Below, piece after piece: positions 45,641 through 56,882 of a stretch of 64,000 nt of DNA. The notes beneath the pieces were generated by a model. The model was not told the origin of the DNA. It did not search any database and saw only the letters and a list, made by a program, of their open reading frames with translations. How positions within the stretch are numbered: the stretch's first letter is position 1; every line of letters begins with the position of its first letter. The stretch comes from Colius striatus (Eukaryota; Chordata; Aves; Coliiformes; Coliidae), in contig NC_084789.1 of the NCBI RefSeq assembly GCF_028858725.1, positions 37,703,548 to 37,767,547 on the forward strand, written 5' to 3'. The position numbers and the translations under genes are program-made.

Positions 45641-46253
45641 TGGTCAGCAGATCAAGGGAGATTCCTCTCCCCCTCTACTCTGCCCTGGTGAGGCCTCATC
45701 TAGAGTACTGTGTCCAGTACTGTTGGAGAAGAGCACCAGTGGAGAAATGACAGACACCAATATGGTTAGGTCATAACTCAAATTTTACTAACAAGCATCA
45801 GACTTTTATAATCAGCAGCAAAGCTGGCATGTTTACACTACTTCTAATTGGTCCTTTCTCTAAAAGCCAGCTGCACTTTCTGCGATAAGCCTTGCGGTTT
45901 CACATACTGCTTCAGCCTCCACCTTGCTCGAGCTTGTTATCATGTAGGCATTCTTTCTTCTTCTTTTCTCACAGTTGAGAGCTGCTCAAGGACAATTCGC
46001 ACATTAGTTCTCAAAGCATGGGCTGTTCACTGTTACCATGCCTCTATCGGATAGAAATTCCTCCACATTGGGCTCCTCAGCTCAAGAGGGGCAGAGAACT
46101 TCTGGAGAGAGTCCAGCACAAGGCCACCAAGATGATCAGGAGACTGGAACATCTTTCATACAAGGAAAGGCTGCGGGAACTGGGGCTGTTTAGTCTAGAA
46201 AAGAGGAGATTGATTGGAGATCTTATTAACATTTACAAATATCTAAATGGTGG
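45641..46253 (+). mobile_element. CR1 LINE fragment, split by a solo LTR
   Basis: CR1 RT C-terminus at 45641-45720 and 46068-46253. The 347 bp between them are an inserted LTR. CR1 resumes at 47405 after LTR-A. Confidence 0.8.
45721..46067. repeat. Solo LTR in CR1
   Basis: TGTTGGAGAAGAGC...ATTCCTCCACA interrupts the CR1 'gtgtccagt...gggctcctcag' sequence. No exact TSD found. Confidence 0.6.
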
Positions 46254-47404
46254 TGTAGTGGTTTTGCCTGGGCCAGGTTTTTCGGTAGCAGAGAGGCTAA
46301 AGGGGTGGCTTCTTTAAATGAAAAGAGTTGCCAGAAGCTTCCTCTGTAGCTGATAGGGTTAGGGCCAGTCAATTTTAGGTTGGACCCTGCACCTGATGCA
46401 GGCCTAGCCAATTAGTGATGGAGGGAACGCCTCTGTGAATAACATATTTGAGAAGGAGAAGAAGTTGTTGCGCAGTTGCAAAACTGCAGCAGCAACAGGG
46501 AGGGAGAATGTGAAAACATCACTGCAGACACCAAGGTCAGTGGAGAAAGAGGGAGAGGAAGATGCTTAGACACTGAAAAGGCTCCTCTGTGATATGTGGT
46601 GAGGATCATGGTGAAGCAGGTTGTCCCTCTGCAGTCCTTGGAGGACCACCGGGAAGCAGAGACCCACTCGCAGCCTGTGGAGGACCCCACGTCAGAGCAG
46701 ATGGATGCCTGAAGGAGGCCGGGACTCCGTAAGAAGTTCATTCTGGAGCAAGTTCCTGGCAGGACCTAGGAGTTTGTGGGGGAGGTGCCCATGCCGAAGT
46801 AGGTTTGCTGTCAGGACTTGTGATCCCATGAGGGACTCAGACTGGAGCTGTCAGTCCCTGAAGGACTGTTCTCGCGATGGATGACCCACACTGGGGCAGT
46901 GTGTGAGGAGCTACCTCCGTGGGAGGCCCCATGCTGGAGCAGTTTGTGAGGAGCTGCAGCCCATGGGAAGGACTCACACTGGAGAAGTTCGTGAGGGACT
47001 GTCACCTGTGGGGAGGGACTGCACACTGTAGCAGTGGGAAGTCTGAGGAGGCCTCTCCCTGAGAAGAAGCAGCAGCAAAGTCCATCTGTAATGAACTGAC
47101 CGCAGCCCCGTCCCCCATCCTCTGCACTGCTGAGGGGGGAGGAAAGGGAGTCCCCGGAAGAGGAGGGGTATGGGGAGTTTTTTTTAAGACAGTTTTATTT
47201 CTCATCTCCCTGCTCTTATTGTTTCTTTAATAAATCAAACCTTTTTCTCCCTAAGTTGAGTCTGTTTTGCCCGTGACGCTAATTGCTGAGTGATCTCTCC
47301 ATCCTTAACTCACAAGCCGTTTGTTATATTTCTCTCTCTCTCCTGTCCAGTTTAGGAGGGGGAGTGATTTTATGACTTGGTGGACATCAGGCTAATCCAC
47401 CACA
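46254..47404 (+). repeat. Long LTR (LTR-A), TSD GGTGG
   Basis: 1151 bp, TGTAGTGGTTTTGCC...CTAATCCACCACA. Exact duplications GGTGG at 46249-46253 and 47405-47409. Poly(A) signal 'aataaa' near 47229. Inserted in CR1. Confidence 0.92.
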
Positions 47405-47721
47405 GGTGGGTGTGAGGAGGTTGGGACATCCCTTTTTTCTATTGTAGCTAGCAACAGGACAAGGGGTAATGGGATGAAGCTGGAACACAAAAAGTTCCAT
47501 TGAAATATAAGAAAAAAACTATTTCACTGTGAGGGTGACGGAGCCGTGGAACAGGCTGCCCAGAGGGGTTGTGGAGTCTTCTTCCTTGGAGGTCTTCAAG
47601 ACCCACCTGGACGTGTTCCTATGCAATCTGATCTAGGTGAACCTGCTTCTGCAGGGGGGTTAGACTAGATGATCTCTGGAGGTCCCTTCCAACCTTACCA
47701 TTCTATGATTCTATGATTCAT
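47405..47721 (+). mobile_element. CR1 LINE 3' end (continuation)
   Basis: Continues 46068-46253 and ends 'attctatgattctatgatt'. Confidence 0.88.
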
Positions 47722-48064
47722 CCAAGGAGTAGCTAAATCAAGTTGTGATTTGAGAGAGAGAATGGGAATCGGATAGCTCAATAAAGTTTTATGTGGTTTT
47801 GGTTTCTCCCTGACAGGATGGATACAAAGCCTATCACAACATTTTATTATCTTTTAAATAATTATAATAATAATTTGTACCATGTTGGGATGCTTAAAAA
47901 TCCTAATTATTAGATAAATATCTCAGTCACAAATATTGGTTGTGCAGAGTGGATTTGAAATTTATAGAAACATGGGAGTTCAATAAGTCTCAAATTTGAG
48001 ATATCATGACTTGGTGGACACCTGACTAAACCACCACACTATCAAATAGCAGCTTAGAATGAAT
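47722..48064 (+). pseudogene. env: ERV env membrane-span tail, then LTR-A scrap
   Basis: 47800-47915 encodes in one frame a hydrophobic Ile-rich span followed by 'CTMLGCLK', like an env tail. It is the continuation of 45161-45640 across the CR1. 48003-48040 matches the 3' end of LTR-A. Confidence 0.55.
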
Positions 48065-48197
48065 GATCTTCAAGACCCGCCTGGACATGTTCCTATGCGA
48101 CCTGATCTAGGTGGACCTGCTTCTGCAGGAGGGTTGGACTAGATGATCTCTAAAGGTCCCTTCCAACCCCTACCATTCTATGATTCTATGATTCCAT
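48065..48197 (+). mobile_element. CR1 LINE 3' terminus
   Basis: 'gacccgcctggacatgttcc...attctatgattctatga'. Confidence 0.88.
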
Positions 48198-49359
48198 GAT
48201 CAGTACTTGAGTTAGTAAATCAAAACTAACTGCTTAGGTCTGCCAAAATGAGAATAGGCAAAAGATAATCCCAGCAGGAGGTGATCATGACCACTGACTC
48301 ATGGACCACCAACTCCAAATATGCCATCTACTTAAAAGGTGAAGGTGGAGAAAGCAGACTAGACATGTGTACTAACTTACATCCTAGATGAAGACATTTT
48401 AACCAATCGTATAGTAGAATAACAATACATATGTATTCAGGCGTTGAATATATTAATGCTTTGTGTACAAATATTCATTGTCTTGGGACCTTGGGTGTGG
48501 TGTCTTGGGCACCAGTACATGTGCATTCACCTAATAAGGAACTCCAATCCCAGCCGCTCACTGCGGGGGCAGACAACGACCATCTGTTCTGTGGACAAGG
48601 TATGTGAAAAGAACCGTGGTCAGGGTGATCGGTAAGTCGGTAAGTCCCGCAGAGACGTCTGGCACACAATAGAATTTCCCGGATAGGTACAGGTAAAGAT
48701 TAGCCCTAGGGAAGGATCCTGGCATTTGGGGAGGGAGTTATTGATCACAACGGATGGCAGCTTAATAACTCAGTGGCTCCAAATGAATGAACCTGGGTGT
48801 TTGGGGAGGGAGTTAGCCGTAAGGGTTGAATAACTCAGTGGCTCCAAAAGGAATAAACCTAAGTGTTTGGGGAGGGGGTTATTAGCCATAAGGTGATTCA
48901 GTAACTCGGTGGCCCTAAAAGGATGGATGTATGGCAACTTAGCTTATTTTGCAGCTGCTGGAGGGATAACAACCGGTATAAGAATATTTTTATTATTGTG
49001 TTGGAGGTGCTCGGGTTTATTTTGTCTATAGTCAAAACTGTGATGAGTGTGTATTGAATGTTTGAATGAATGAGACGTAGTCTGACTGCGAAGTGAGTGT
49101 GGAGTTTTTATCCGTGGTTTCGTATCTCCGCGAGGAGACTGGCCAGAGATGGATGAAGCATGTGAAGTAACTGTAGTGTTTGTTAACTTGTCTACATATT
49201 TTAATGCGAATCAAGGGGGTCAAGAAATATATTTTAATAGCACTATTTTACTCGATCAAGGTACAGAACAAGAATATGGAACGAGAACAAGAAATTTGCT
49301 GGTGGTTTCAACTTCCTGGCATTGGGGGGCAGGGGGGAGGTGACTGGGGAGGGGTAGTG
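48198..49359 (+). other. Retroviral leader-like region, otherwise unassigned
   Basis: Contains the tandem repeat below. Small frames (for example 49149-49340) have no recognisable domain. Confidence 0.35.
48719..48925 (+). repeat. Three tandem ~65-73-bp units
   Basis: Each unit holds 'tttggggaggg(a/g)gtta' and 'taactc(a/g)gtggc'. Units start near 48719, 48787 and 48852 and have diverged from each other. Confidence 0.8.
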
Positions 49360-49712
49360 TCTGCCTAGCATAGCTTGTGGGGTAGAGGGGGAGGAGAAAA
49401 AGACATCGGGATCAAGGCTCTGAGCCCGGGAAGAGGGAAGGAGTGGGGAGAAGGTGGTCTTAAAGGGCTGGTTGTGCTCTTCATCATTGTACCACTCTGT
49501 ATTGTTTTGTGTTTGTTATGTTTTGGGGTTTTATGTTTTATTTTTAGCTGGTGATGGATTAAATTATTTTCTATTTTCTTCCCCAAGCCTTGTCAGTTTT
49601 TCCTGGGACCATAAGAGACAATTAAGCCCTCCCTGCCCTTTGGCAATTCTCAAATCTTGGTACTTGAGTCTAATCGTGGTCTTTTGGCCCTTGATGGGCC
49701 TAAACCAAGACA
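49360..49712 (+). repeat. 3' part of an LTR-B family LTR
   Basis: Matches 42390-42740 ('ggctctgagc', 'gttatgttttgggg', 'aattaagc(c/t)ctccctgccctt'). Ends GGCCTAAACCAAGACA. Confidence 0.82.
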
Positions 49713-49714
49713 TT

Positions 49715-49732
49715 TGGTGCCCAGTGTGGGGC
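49715..49732 (+). promoter_or_regulatory. Candidate primer binding site after LTR-B
   Basis: TGGTGCCCAGTGTGGGGC starts two bases after the LTR end, the position of a retroviral primer site. The tRNA is not identified. Confidence 0.55.
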
Positions 49733-49984
49733 TGGAGGTACTGGAGATCGGAATTTGAGATAAGGATAGTTAATTGGGAGTGGTAATGAACAAAACAGAC
49801 CACTGAGTGGGGTTACATTGTGTCTAGGGGTGGATTCTATAGGAGTTGTCCTTCTGCTGTTGATGTTGAATATATGTATTGTATTTATGCATTATGTATA
49901 TGTCCTCCATTTGTTTTCACTGGGAAGTGTTTGATTCTGTTTGACCTAAGTTATTGTGAGGTGGTTTTTGAAGATGGTTCAGAT
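49733..49984 (+). other. ERV leader remnant
   Basis: Follows the candidate primer site; no gag frame recognised. Confidence 0.4.
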
Positions 49985-50530
49985 TTCATAGAATCATCAT
50001 CATCATAGAATGGTAGGGTGGGAAGAGACCTTTAGAGATCATCTAGTCCAACTCCCCTGCTGAAGCAGGTCCACCTAGATCAGGTCACACAGGAATGTGT
50101 CCAGGCAGGTTTCGAAGACCTTCAAGGAAGGAGACTCTACAACCTCCCTGAGCAGCCTGTTCCAGGGCTCAGTCACCCTCATAGTGAAATACTTTTTCCT
50201 TATGTTTAAGTGGAACTTTTTGTGTTCCAGCTTCTTTCCATTACCCTTTATGCTGTCACTAGATATAATGGAAAAAAGTGATGCCCCAATCTCCTGACAT
50301 CCGACATTTATATACTTATAAATACTAATGAGTTCCCCCCTCAGTCTCCTCTTATCTAGACTAAATAGCCCCAGTTCCCACAGCCTTTCCTCATAAGAAA
50401 GATGTTCCAGTTCCTTGATCATCTAGGTGGCTCTGTGCTGGACTCTCTCCAGAAGTTCCCTGTCCCTCTTGATCTGGGGAGCCCAAAACTGGACACAGTA
50501 CTCCAGATGAGGGAGACGTCACCAGGGCAG
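49985..50530 (-). mobile_element. CR1 LINE 3' fragment, antisense
   Basis: Antisense CR1 3' end and RT C-terminus (frame 50422-50075, '[20 protein letters not shown]'). Confidence 0.88.
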
Positions 50531-50539
50531 AGTAGAGGG

Positions 50540-51077
50540 CAGGTCCAACAGGTCAAGGGAGGTGATTCTCCTCTACTCCACTCTGATGAGATCTCACCTG
50601 GAGTACTGTATCCAGTTCTGGATTCCCCAGGACAAGGAAGACACGGATCTGTTAGAGTGGGTCCAGAGTGAGGGGGGCACAAAAATGATCAGAGGGCTGG
50701 AGCAGCTTTCCTATGAGAAAAGACTGAAAGAGTTAGGGTAGTTCAACTTGGAGAAGGGAAGACTCCGAGGACACCTGATTGCAGTCTTTCAGTACTTAAA
50801 GGGGGCTTATAAGAAAGATGAGGACAGACTTTCTAGCAGGGCCTGTTGCAATAGCACAAAAGGTAATGGTTTTAAACTAAAAGAGGATAGATTTAGACTA
50901 GATATAATGAAGATTTTTTTTTACATTGAGAGTGGAGAAACACTGGAATAGGTTGCCCAGAGATGTAGTAGATGCCCCATCCCTAGAAACATCCAAGGTC
51001 AGGTTGGACAGGGCTTTGAGTGACCTGATCTAGTTGAAAATGTCCCTGCTCATTGTAGGTGGGTTGGACTAGATGAT
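50540..51077 (+). mobile_element. CR1 LINE 3' fragment, head-on to the previous one
   Basis: A different, older CR1 subfamily in sense orientation, ending 'gggttggactagatgat'. It continues at 51911 after the inserted LTR. Confidence 0.8.
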
Positions 51078-51905
51078 TGTCGTGGCTTGGTCCAGCTAGC
51101 ACAACAGCACCACGACAGTCTCTCGCTCGGTGCCCCCATTCACCCCCATCCTCATTAGGATGGCAGAGGCCCCAGTGAAATGGGAGTAAAAAGATAAGCA
51201 AGATTGTTGAGGATTAAGACAAGGGCAGGGAGGGCTCACTGCCAATTACGGTTCTGGGCAAAACAGACTCCAGTACTTGACTGAGAGAGGAAAGTAGGAA
51301 AGTTTATTCTACAAGAAACAAAATGGAATAAAAGCAAAAAGGGAGTAGGATGATGAGAAAACTACAACCAGCACTTTAAGATCTCCCTCCCCCATCCCTC
51401 CTTTTTTCCTGGGCCCAGCTCACTGCTCCTGATATCTCTACCTCCTCCCCCCTCAACGTCTCAGGGGGGCAGGGAATGGAGGATGTGGTCAGTCTCTCAC
51501 AGATGGTCCCTGTGGCTTCTGTCTTCTCAGATGAGGATGACTCCTTGCATTCTTCCCCTTCTCCAACCCTGTCCAACACGGGGTTCCTCCCTCAGGACAC
51601 AGTCCTTAACGAACCTCTCTGGTGTGGATTGTTCCCATCAGCTTTGGCTTCTGCTGACACAGGATCCCTCCCACAGGACACAATCCTTAGTGAATATCTC
51701 TGGCATGGATTCTTCTCCACGGTTGCAGTTTCTGCAGTTATAGGGTCCCTCCCTTGGGACAAGTCTTCTTCTGGGCATGAGTTTGATGAGCTGCTTTGTC
51801 GTGGGTTCCTTCCCACTGGGGAGAGTTGCGAGAAACTACTTACAGAAGCCATCTTTACAGCCCCTTCCCCCTTACCAGAAAAGGCTGTCATGTCAAACCA
51901 TGACA
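51078..51905 (-). repeat. Long LTR (LTR-D related), TSD ATGAT
   Basis: 828 bp, TGTCGTGGCTTGG...CAAACCATGACA. Exact duplications ATGAT at 51073-51077 and 51906-51910. Inserted into the CR1 3' end. An 'attccattttg...' region with 'gaataaac' (minus) fits an LTR. Confidence 0.88.
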
Positions 51906-51910
51906 ATGAT

Positions 51911-52845
51911 CTGTAAAAGTTCCTTACAATCCAAGCCATTCTATGATTCTTTGATTATGGCACAACCTAGACTATGTCTCTTAATTCTACACTACATTCT
52001 ACACTCTAGGATACTGTATTCCTTTCAGTTTGGAAGTAAATTGTTTAAATTTCATTAACTCCTTTCATATACAACACAACTTAAAACCATTCTCTACTTG
52101 TCATTCTATGGAGATGAGTTTTTGAAGACTGATACCACATTTGCAATATGTTTTACAAATTTAAAGAAATCATAGAATGGTAGGGTTGGAAAATAAAAAC
52201 TTCTTTTAAATAGCACAGCTGCCCAAAATAACATCTCTGATTGCTTCATTATGTCACTGAAAGTCAGTAGCAGAATGTTATCATTGCTAGATTTTGCATC
52301 TGACTCTTTGATTTATTTGACAGATATACAATATCAAAATTACCTAGGCATATTATTAGTGTCTATTTAGATTTTGGTGTAGGGGAACATAATATTTTTA
52401 ATAGAACAGCGCTCAGTTATTTCTCTGGAACTGCTTTTTTTCAGGTGATGCTACTTGTTTTGTGTTGATTCTGTGTAGTTTCAGTAAAGCACTCCTCAGG
52501 TTTCTTCCACAGAAAGAAAGATGATTTGGGAAGCCAAAATTTTCTTTTTTGCAAGTTTATTAATATAGTACTCATGAATCAGAACTAGAAGCAATTGAGA
52601 GTTAAAAGCAAAGTCAGTGAACTACAAAAAAATCAACAAAATGAAAGACACTTTTAGCACTTTAATTCAATAAACAAGTCAGTGAAATACAAATCCCCCT
52701 TTTTATTATCATTTTTCCCTCTTTCATGTCCTGTGTAAAAGCAATATGAAAAAAAAGAGCTATCTATATATGCATCTTTATAACATTACGTAGAGGTAAA
52801 ATGTCCAGTTATGGTGGGTTAGCATTGACTAACAGCCAAACTCCC
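51911..52845. other. CR1 tail, then unassigned AT-rich sequence
   Basis: 51911-51955 completes the CR1 terminus. 52165-52190 is a scrap of antisense CR1 3' end. The rest shows nothing recognisable. Confidence 0.45.
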
Positions 52846-53490
52846 ACATAGAATCATGGAATCATAGAATGTTAGGGGTTGGAAGGGACCTTTAGAGAGC
52901 ATCTAGTCCAACTCCCCTGCAGAAGCAGGTTCACCTAGATCAGGTTGCACAGGAACATGTCCAGGTGGGTCTTGAAGACCTCTAAGGAAGGAGACTCCAC
53001 AATCTCCCCGGGCAGCCTGTTCCACTACTCCGTCACTCTCACAGTAAAATAGTTTTTTCTTATGTTTAAATGGAACTTCCCATGCTCCAGCCTCATCCCA
53101 CCACCCCCCCATCATGCTGCTTGACATCACAGAAAAAACAGATGCCCCAACCTCCTAACATCCACCATCCAGACACCTGTAAACCTCAGTAATATCCTCC
53201 CTCAGTCTCCTCCCCTCCAGACCAAACAGCCCCAGCTCCCACAGCCTGCCCCCACATGAAAGACGCTCCAGTCTCCCAACCATCCCAGCAGCCCTGCACT
53301 GGACTTCCCCCAGAAGCTCTCTGCCCCTCCTGAACTGGGGAGCCCAGAACCGGACACTACTCCAGATGAGGCCCCACCAGGGCAGAGCAGAGGGGGAGAA
53401 GAACCTCCCCCAACCTGCTGACCACACTCTTCTTGATGCATCCCAGGATGCCATTGGCTTTCTTGGCCACAAGGGCACATTGCTGGCTCA
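52846..53490 (-). mobile_element. CR1 LINE 3' fragment, antisense
   Basis: Antisense CR1 3' UTR and RT C-terminus (frame 53478-53155). Confidence 0.88.
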
Positions 53491-54015
53491 TAGCTGCATG
53501 CTCACTCTTCCTGCTCAGTGGGAGAGGGAATGGGGGAGAAAAATAGAAAGAACAGGAACAAGAAAACTTGTGGGTCAAGATACAGGAAAATTGTTTACTA
53601 ATTAATGTTGCAGGCAAATCAGACACAAATGGGGAAGATTAACATTGCTAATTAAAAATAGATATTTAATTATTTACTTGACTAGTGGAAAAAGAAAACA
53701 TAAACATTAAACCATCACCTTTTCTCCCCCTTTCCCAGGCTCAACCTCATTTCTTCACTCCAGTCTCCCCTGGAGTATATGGGGGATGAGGGGTTACAGT
53801 CAGTATATAACACCTTCTCTCTGCTGCTCCTTCCTTCTCATACCTTTCCTCTTCAGTGTGGGTTCACAGGCCCCAGTCATGTGTGGAAAAATCTGCTCTG
53901 GAATGCATTCTCTACAGTCAACAAGGAATATCTGCTCAACCCTGAAACACCTCCTGCTCAGACCTTGGTGTTCTCCTGATTATTTCTCACTCTTTTTATT
54001 CTCTCCTTCTCTCTC
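53491..54015 (-). repeat. LTR fragment
   Basis: Resembles LTR sequence such as 4385-4995 ('tgctcact...gtgggagagggaa', 'gaacaggaa'). Boundaries uncertain. Confidence 0.45.
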
Positions 54016-54881
54016 TGTTTAACCCTGGCTGGGTGCCAAGTGCTCACCAAGTCATTCTATCACTCCCCATCCTAAACTGGACAGGGGAGAGAGAAATATA
54101 ACAAAAGATTCATAAGACGAGATAAGGACAGGGAGAACACTCAGCAATTAGCGTCATGGGCAAAACAGACTGAACTTGGGGACAAATGGTTTGATGTATT
54201 AATGAACAACCAAAACAGAGCAGGGAAATGAGAAATAAAAACTGAATCTTAAAATCCTCCCCCCACTCCTCCTTTCTTCTACCTTCTCCCCCCGAGTGGT
54301 GCAGGGGGATAGAGAATGGGGGTTATGATCAGTTCAACACCTGCTGATCAGTCTTTCCCTCTGCTTCCTCTCAGGAGGAGGACTCCTCACACTTCCCCTG
54401 GTACAGTGTGGGGTCCCTCTCACAGGAGACAGTCCTCCACAAATTTCTCCAATGTGGGTCCTTCCCACAGGCTACAGTTCTACAGAAACTGCTCCAACAT
54501 GGGTTTCATCCATGGGGAAAACAGTCCTTCAGGAATAAACTGCTCTAGCACGAGTCCTCCACAGAGTAACAAGTCCTGCCAGCAAACCTGGTTCAGTGTG
54601 GGCTCCTCTCTCCATGTGTTGCCAGGTCCTGCCAGGAACTTGCTGCATTATGGGCTTCCCACAGGGACACAGTCTCCTTCAGGCATCCACCCTTTCTGGT
54701 GTGGGATCTTCCACAAACTGCAGGTGTATATCTGCTCCTCCGTGGCCCTCCATGGAGCGCAGGTGACCAGCCTGCCTCACCATGGTCTTCATCACAGGTT
54801 GCAGGGAAATCTCTCTTCCAGTGCTCGGGCACCTCCCCTGGCTCCTTCTCCACTGACCTTGGTGTCTGCAAAGGTGTTGTT
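54016..54881 (-). repeat. Long LTR (LTR-A), first part
   Basis: Matches 35811-36962 and 59743-60880. Its low end is truncated. The young ERV interrupts it after GTTGTT (54876-54881); it resumes at 59289. Confidence 0.85.
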
Positions 54882-55331
54882 TGCCAACGACCATAGCTAG
54901 GAGAGGATGGACTCAGACATCAAACCAATATGATTTGGAACTGAGCTCATTTATTCTTTTGTTCTGATTACTTATATACTGTTTCAAGCTAAAGCCCACA
55001 GGTAATAGGGATAGATGATTGGTTAAACATTGTTGTTCACAAGCCTTGCATACATTGTGGCATACACTGATTGGTTAACAAAAATAGCTAAAATATAATC
55101 TAAGAGTCAGTACATTGACCTTCCAGATGTATCTTCCAGATGTCTGGGGTCCTTTATTCTTGTGCATCCTTCAGAGATGTTTTATGGCCTTGTTTACTTC
55201 CTTAGAAGTTCAGGGCTAGGGCGACCTTGGGTTCTTTGCTCGTACTCCTTAGTACGCATTCTTTATTCTTATCTTAAGGTAACTTATGATACATTGGTTT
55301 CAGTTCAAATGCTCCCACTAAGGCCCCAACA
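54882..55331 (-). repeat. 3' LTR of the young class II ERV
   Basis: Minus strand TGTTGGGGCC...CGTTGGCA. The env frame runs 19 codons into it. Polypurine tract 'aaaaaagagggggaag' (minus) lies at 55332-55347. Confidence 0.95.
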
Positions 55332-56467
55332 CTTCCCCCTCTTTTTTCAAAAACAGCTTCAGCTAAACTGGTTAATCGTGAAGAGATAATACGCAAAAAA
55401 CAAGGCCCAAATAATATGACAACTAATATTATTAACAAAACTATTGCTGCAGTTTTAATCAATTCTTTAGCCCAGGCAGTAATTCCCCAAGACACCAGCC
55501 AATCATCAATAGGGTAATGATTTTGTGTTATTTTGGCTGTATGATCCCGTAACCATTTTAATTGTTGGTGGATAGAAGAGCTATCTGTATCTTGAGCCAA
55601 TTGGGTTAGAATTGCAGTAGTGACATTAGCCTGCTTTGCTGTCCAACAGGCTAACCTTTCAATAGTAGATAAGGCATGTGCTGTACCTAGCATTGGTACA
55701 AGAGAGCCAAAAAATCAAGCTGTGTGACTCCATAGTTGGACTTCATCATTGCATTCAGGGCCTAAGACAGAAAGATCCCTTCTGGCACGAGTATAATTAG
55801 CTCGTAAGTTTTGTATCATGGGCATAGTTGGTACTAACATTGTCAATGATCCCAGATAACAAGGGCCCCCTTGAGCATATTGTGGTACTCCCTGCCAAGC
55901 TCTGTCATCACAGATAAGAAATATGCCGGGTGGTAAAGCCTTAGCCGTTTTATTTAGGAATATAGCTTGTTGATCTGCACTCCAACCATATGGTGTGTGC
56001 CCACACAAAAAAATGGCATTATTTAATTCATTTTGTTTGGGAGTTAACCAATTTAGCTTGCATCCAGTAAGGTCCCAATGTCCAAAATAAACACATCCGG
56101 TTTTGTTTTGTTTTAAAATTCGACTACTCATAAGATTAAGCTCTTGTGGGTCCCATGGTAATGCTTTGTTCAAACTATTAAGAAGTAATGCAGTACAGTG
56201 ACTAACATTGCCTGCATTAGAGCAATTCCGGTCAGCCCAATGTACAAAAGTCCTTGGATCATACCCTGGTACTCCAATGAGACATGTTCGAAAAGGATCT
56301 GTGGCTGCTGAAAGATGTAGGCAAAATGCTGAATTCCCTGTATTATTTGCCCATGTAATCCAGAAGTTATCTCTCAAGTCTACTGACATTGAAAAGGCGT
56401 CACTGTGATTTGCCAACATCAGAAGCAGAAAAATTAAATGAACGAGGCCCATGTTTGTGTTTTTCAC
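55274..56467 (-). pseudogene. env: Alpharetrovirus-like env with one stop and a shortened TM ectodomain
   Basis: A signal peptide ('LVHLIFLLLMLANHSDA') starts a surface subunit of about 230 residues with several N-x-S/T sites. It ends in a basic 'RARRD' cleavage region. Shortly after, at 55715-55717, a TGA interrupts the frame, which then continues in register as the transmembrane subunit ('STIERLACWTAKQANVTTAI', membrane span 'TAAIVLLIILVVILFGPCFL'). The heptad/immunosuppressive and CX6CC section expected between 'AQDTDSSS' and the membrane-proximal part is missing. The C-terminal 19 codons lie in the LTR. Env mediates entry in an intact virus; the stop and the missing ectodomain make this copy defective. 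Confidence 0.85.
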
Positions 56468-56882
56468 AAGGATTCTGATAATATGATTCCAATATTTTAA
56501 TGTTTGTTATAGTGTATGCTATTTGGGCTAACCAATTTAAATCAAGGATGTGTCTTGCTAAGCGTCTTTCTTCTATTGATTCAAATAATTCTAAAGCTTG
56601 TTCTAAAGTTAATGCAGGATTTTTAAGCCATTCTCGTAAAGGATCTAAATATCCTCTGTGTTCTTGATTTTGTCTGCAGCTAATACATCCTAATAATCCT
56701 TCTGCTAAATTTATAGTGTAAAAACTACTACTACAACCACTACATTGATAATATGCTATAATACAACCCCTACAAGTACAGCTTGGATACTCTATCTCAT
56801 TAATACGATCATTAAGTATTTTGCTGATTAGATTATAAATGTCAAATGTCCCATAAGATTCCAATGACCAAGCCATACACAT
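56400..56882 (-). CDS. 160-codon Cys-rich ORF overlapping env start
   Basis: Open frame just upstream of env, overlapping its first 68 bases in another frame. The first dozen codons overlap the end of the partial env copy, so the true start is uncertain. Residues about 34-50 and 72-75 hold C-x-C-x2-C, C-x2-C and C-x2-C, a possible zinc-binding module. A charged helical region follows ('LTLEQALELFESIEERRLAR'). I do not recognise it. Placement between pol and env is that of a spliced accessory gene. Confidence 0.5.
   Translation of the reverse strand: MCMAWSLESYGTFDIYNLISKILNDRINEIEYPSCTCRGCIIAYYQCSGCSSSFYTINLAEGLLGCISCRQNQEHRGYLDPLREWLKNPALTLEQALELFESIEERRLARHILDLNWLAQIAYTITNIKILESYYQNPCEKHKHGPRSFNFSASDVGKSQ

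Noticed and set aside
54316..54900. 194-codon open frame
   Set aside because: Antisense to an LTR-A copy. The frame is Ser/His/Pro-rich from GC-rich repeats and runs into the ERV junction; similar frames occur in other LTR-A copies without conservation as protein.
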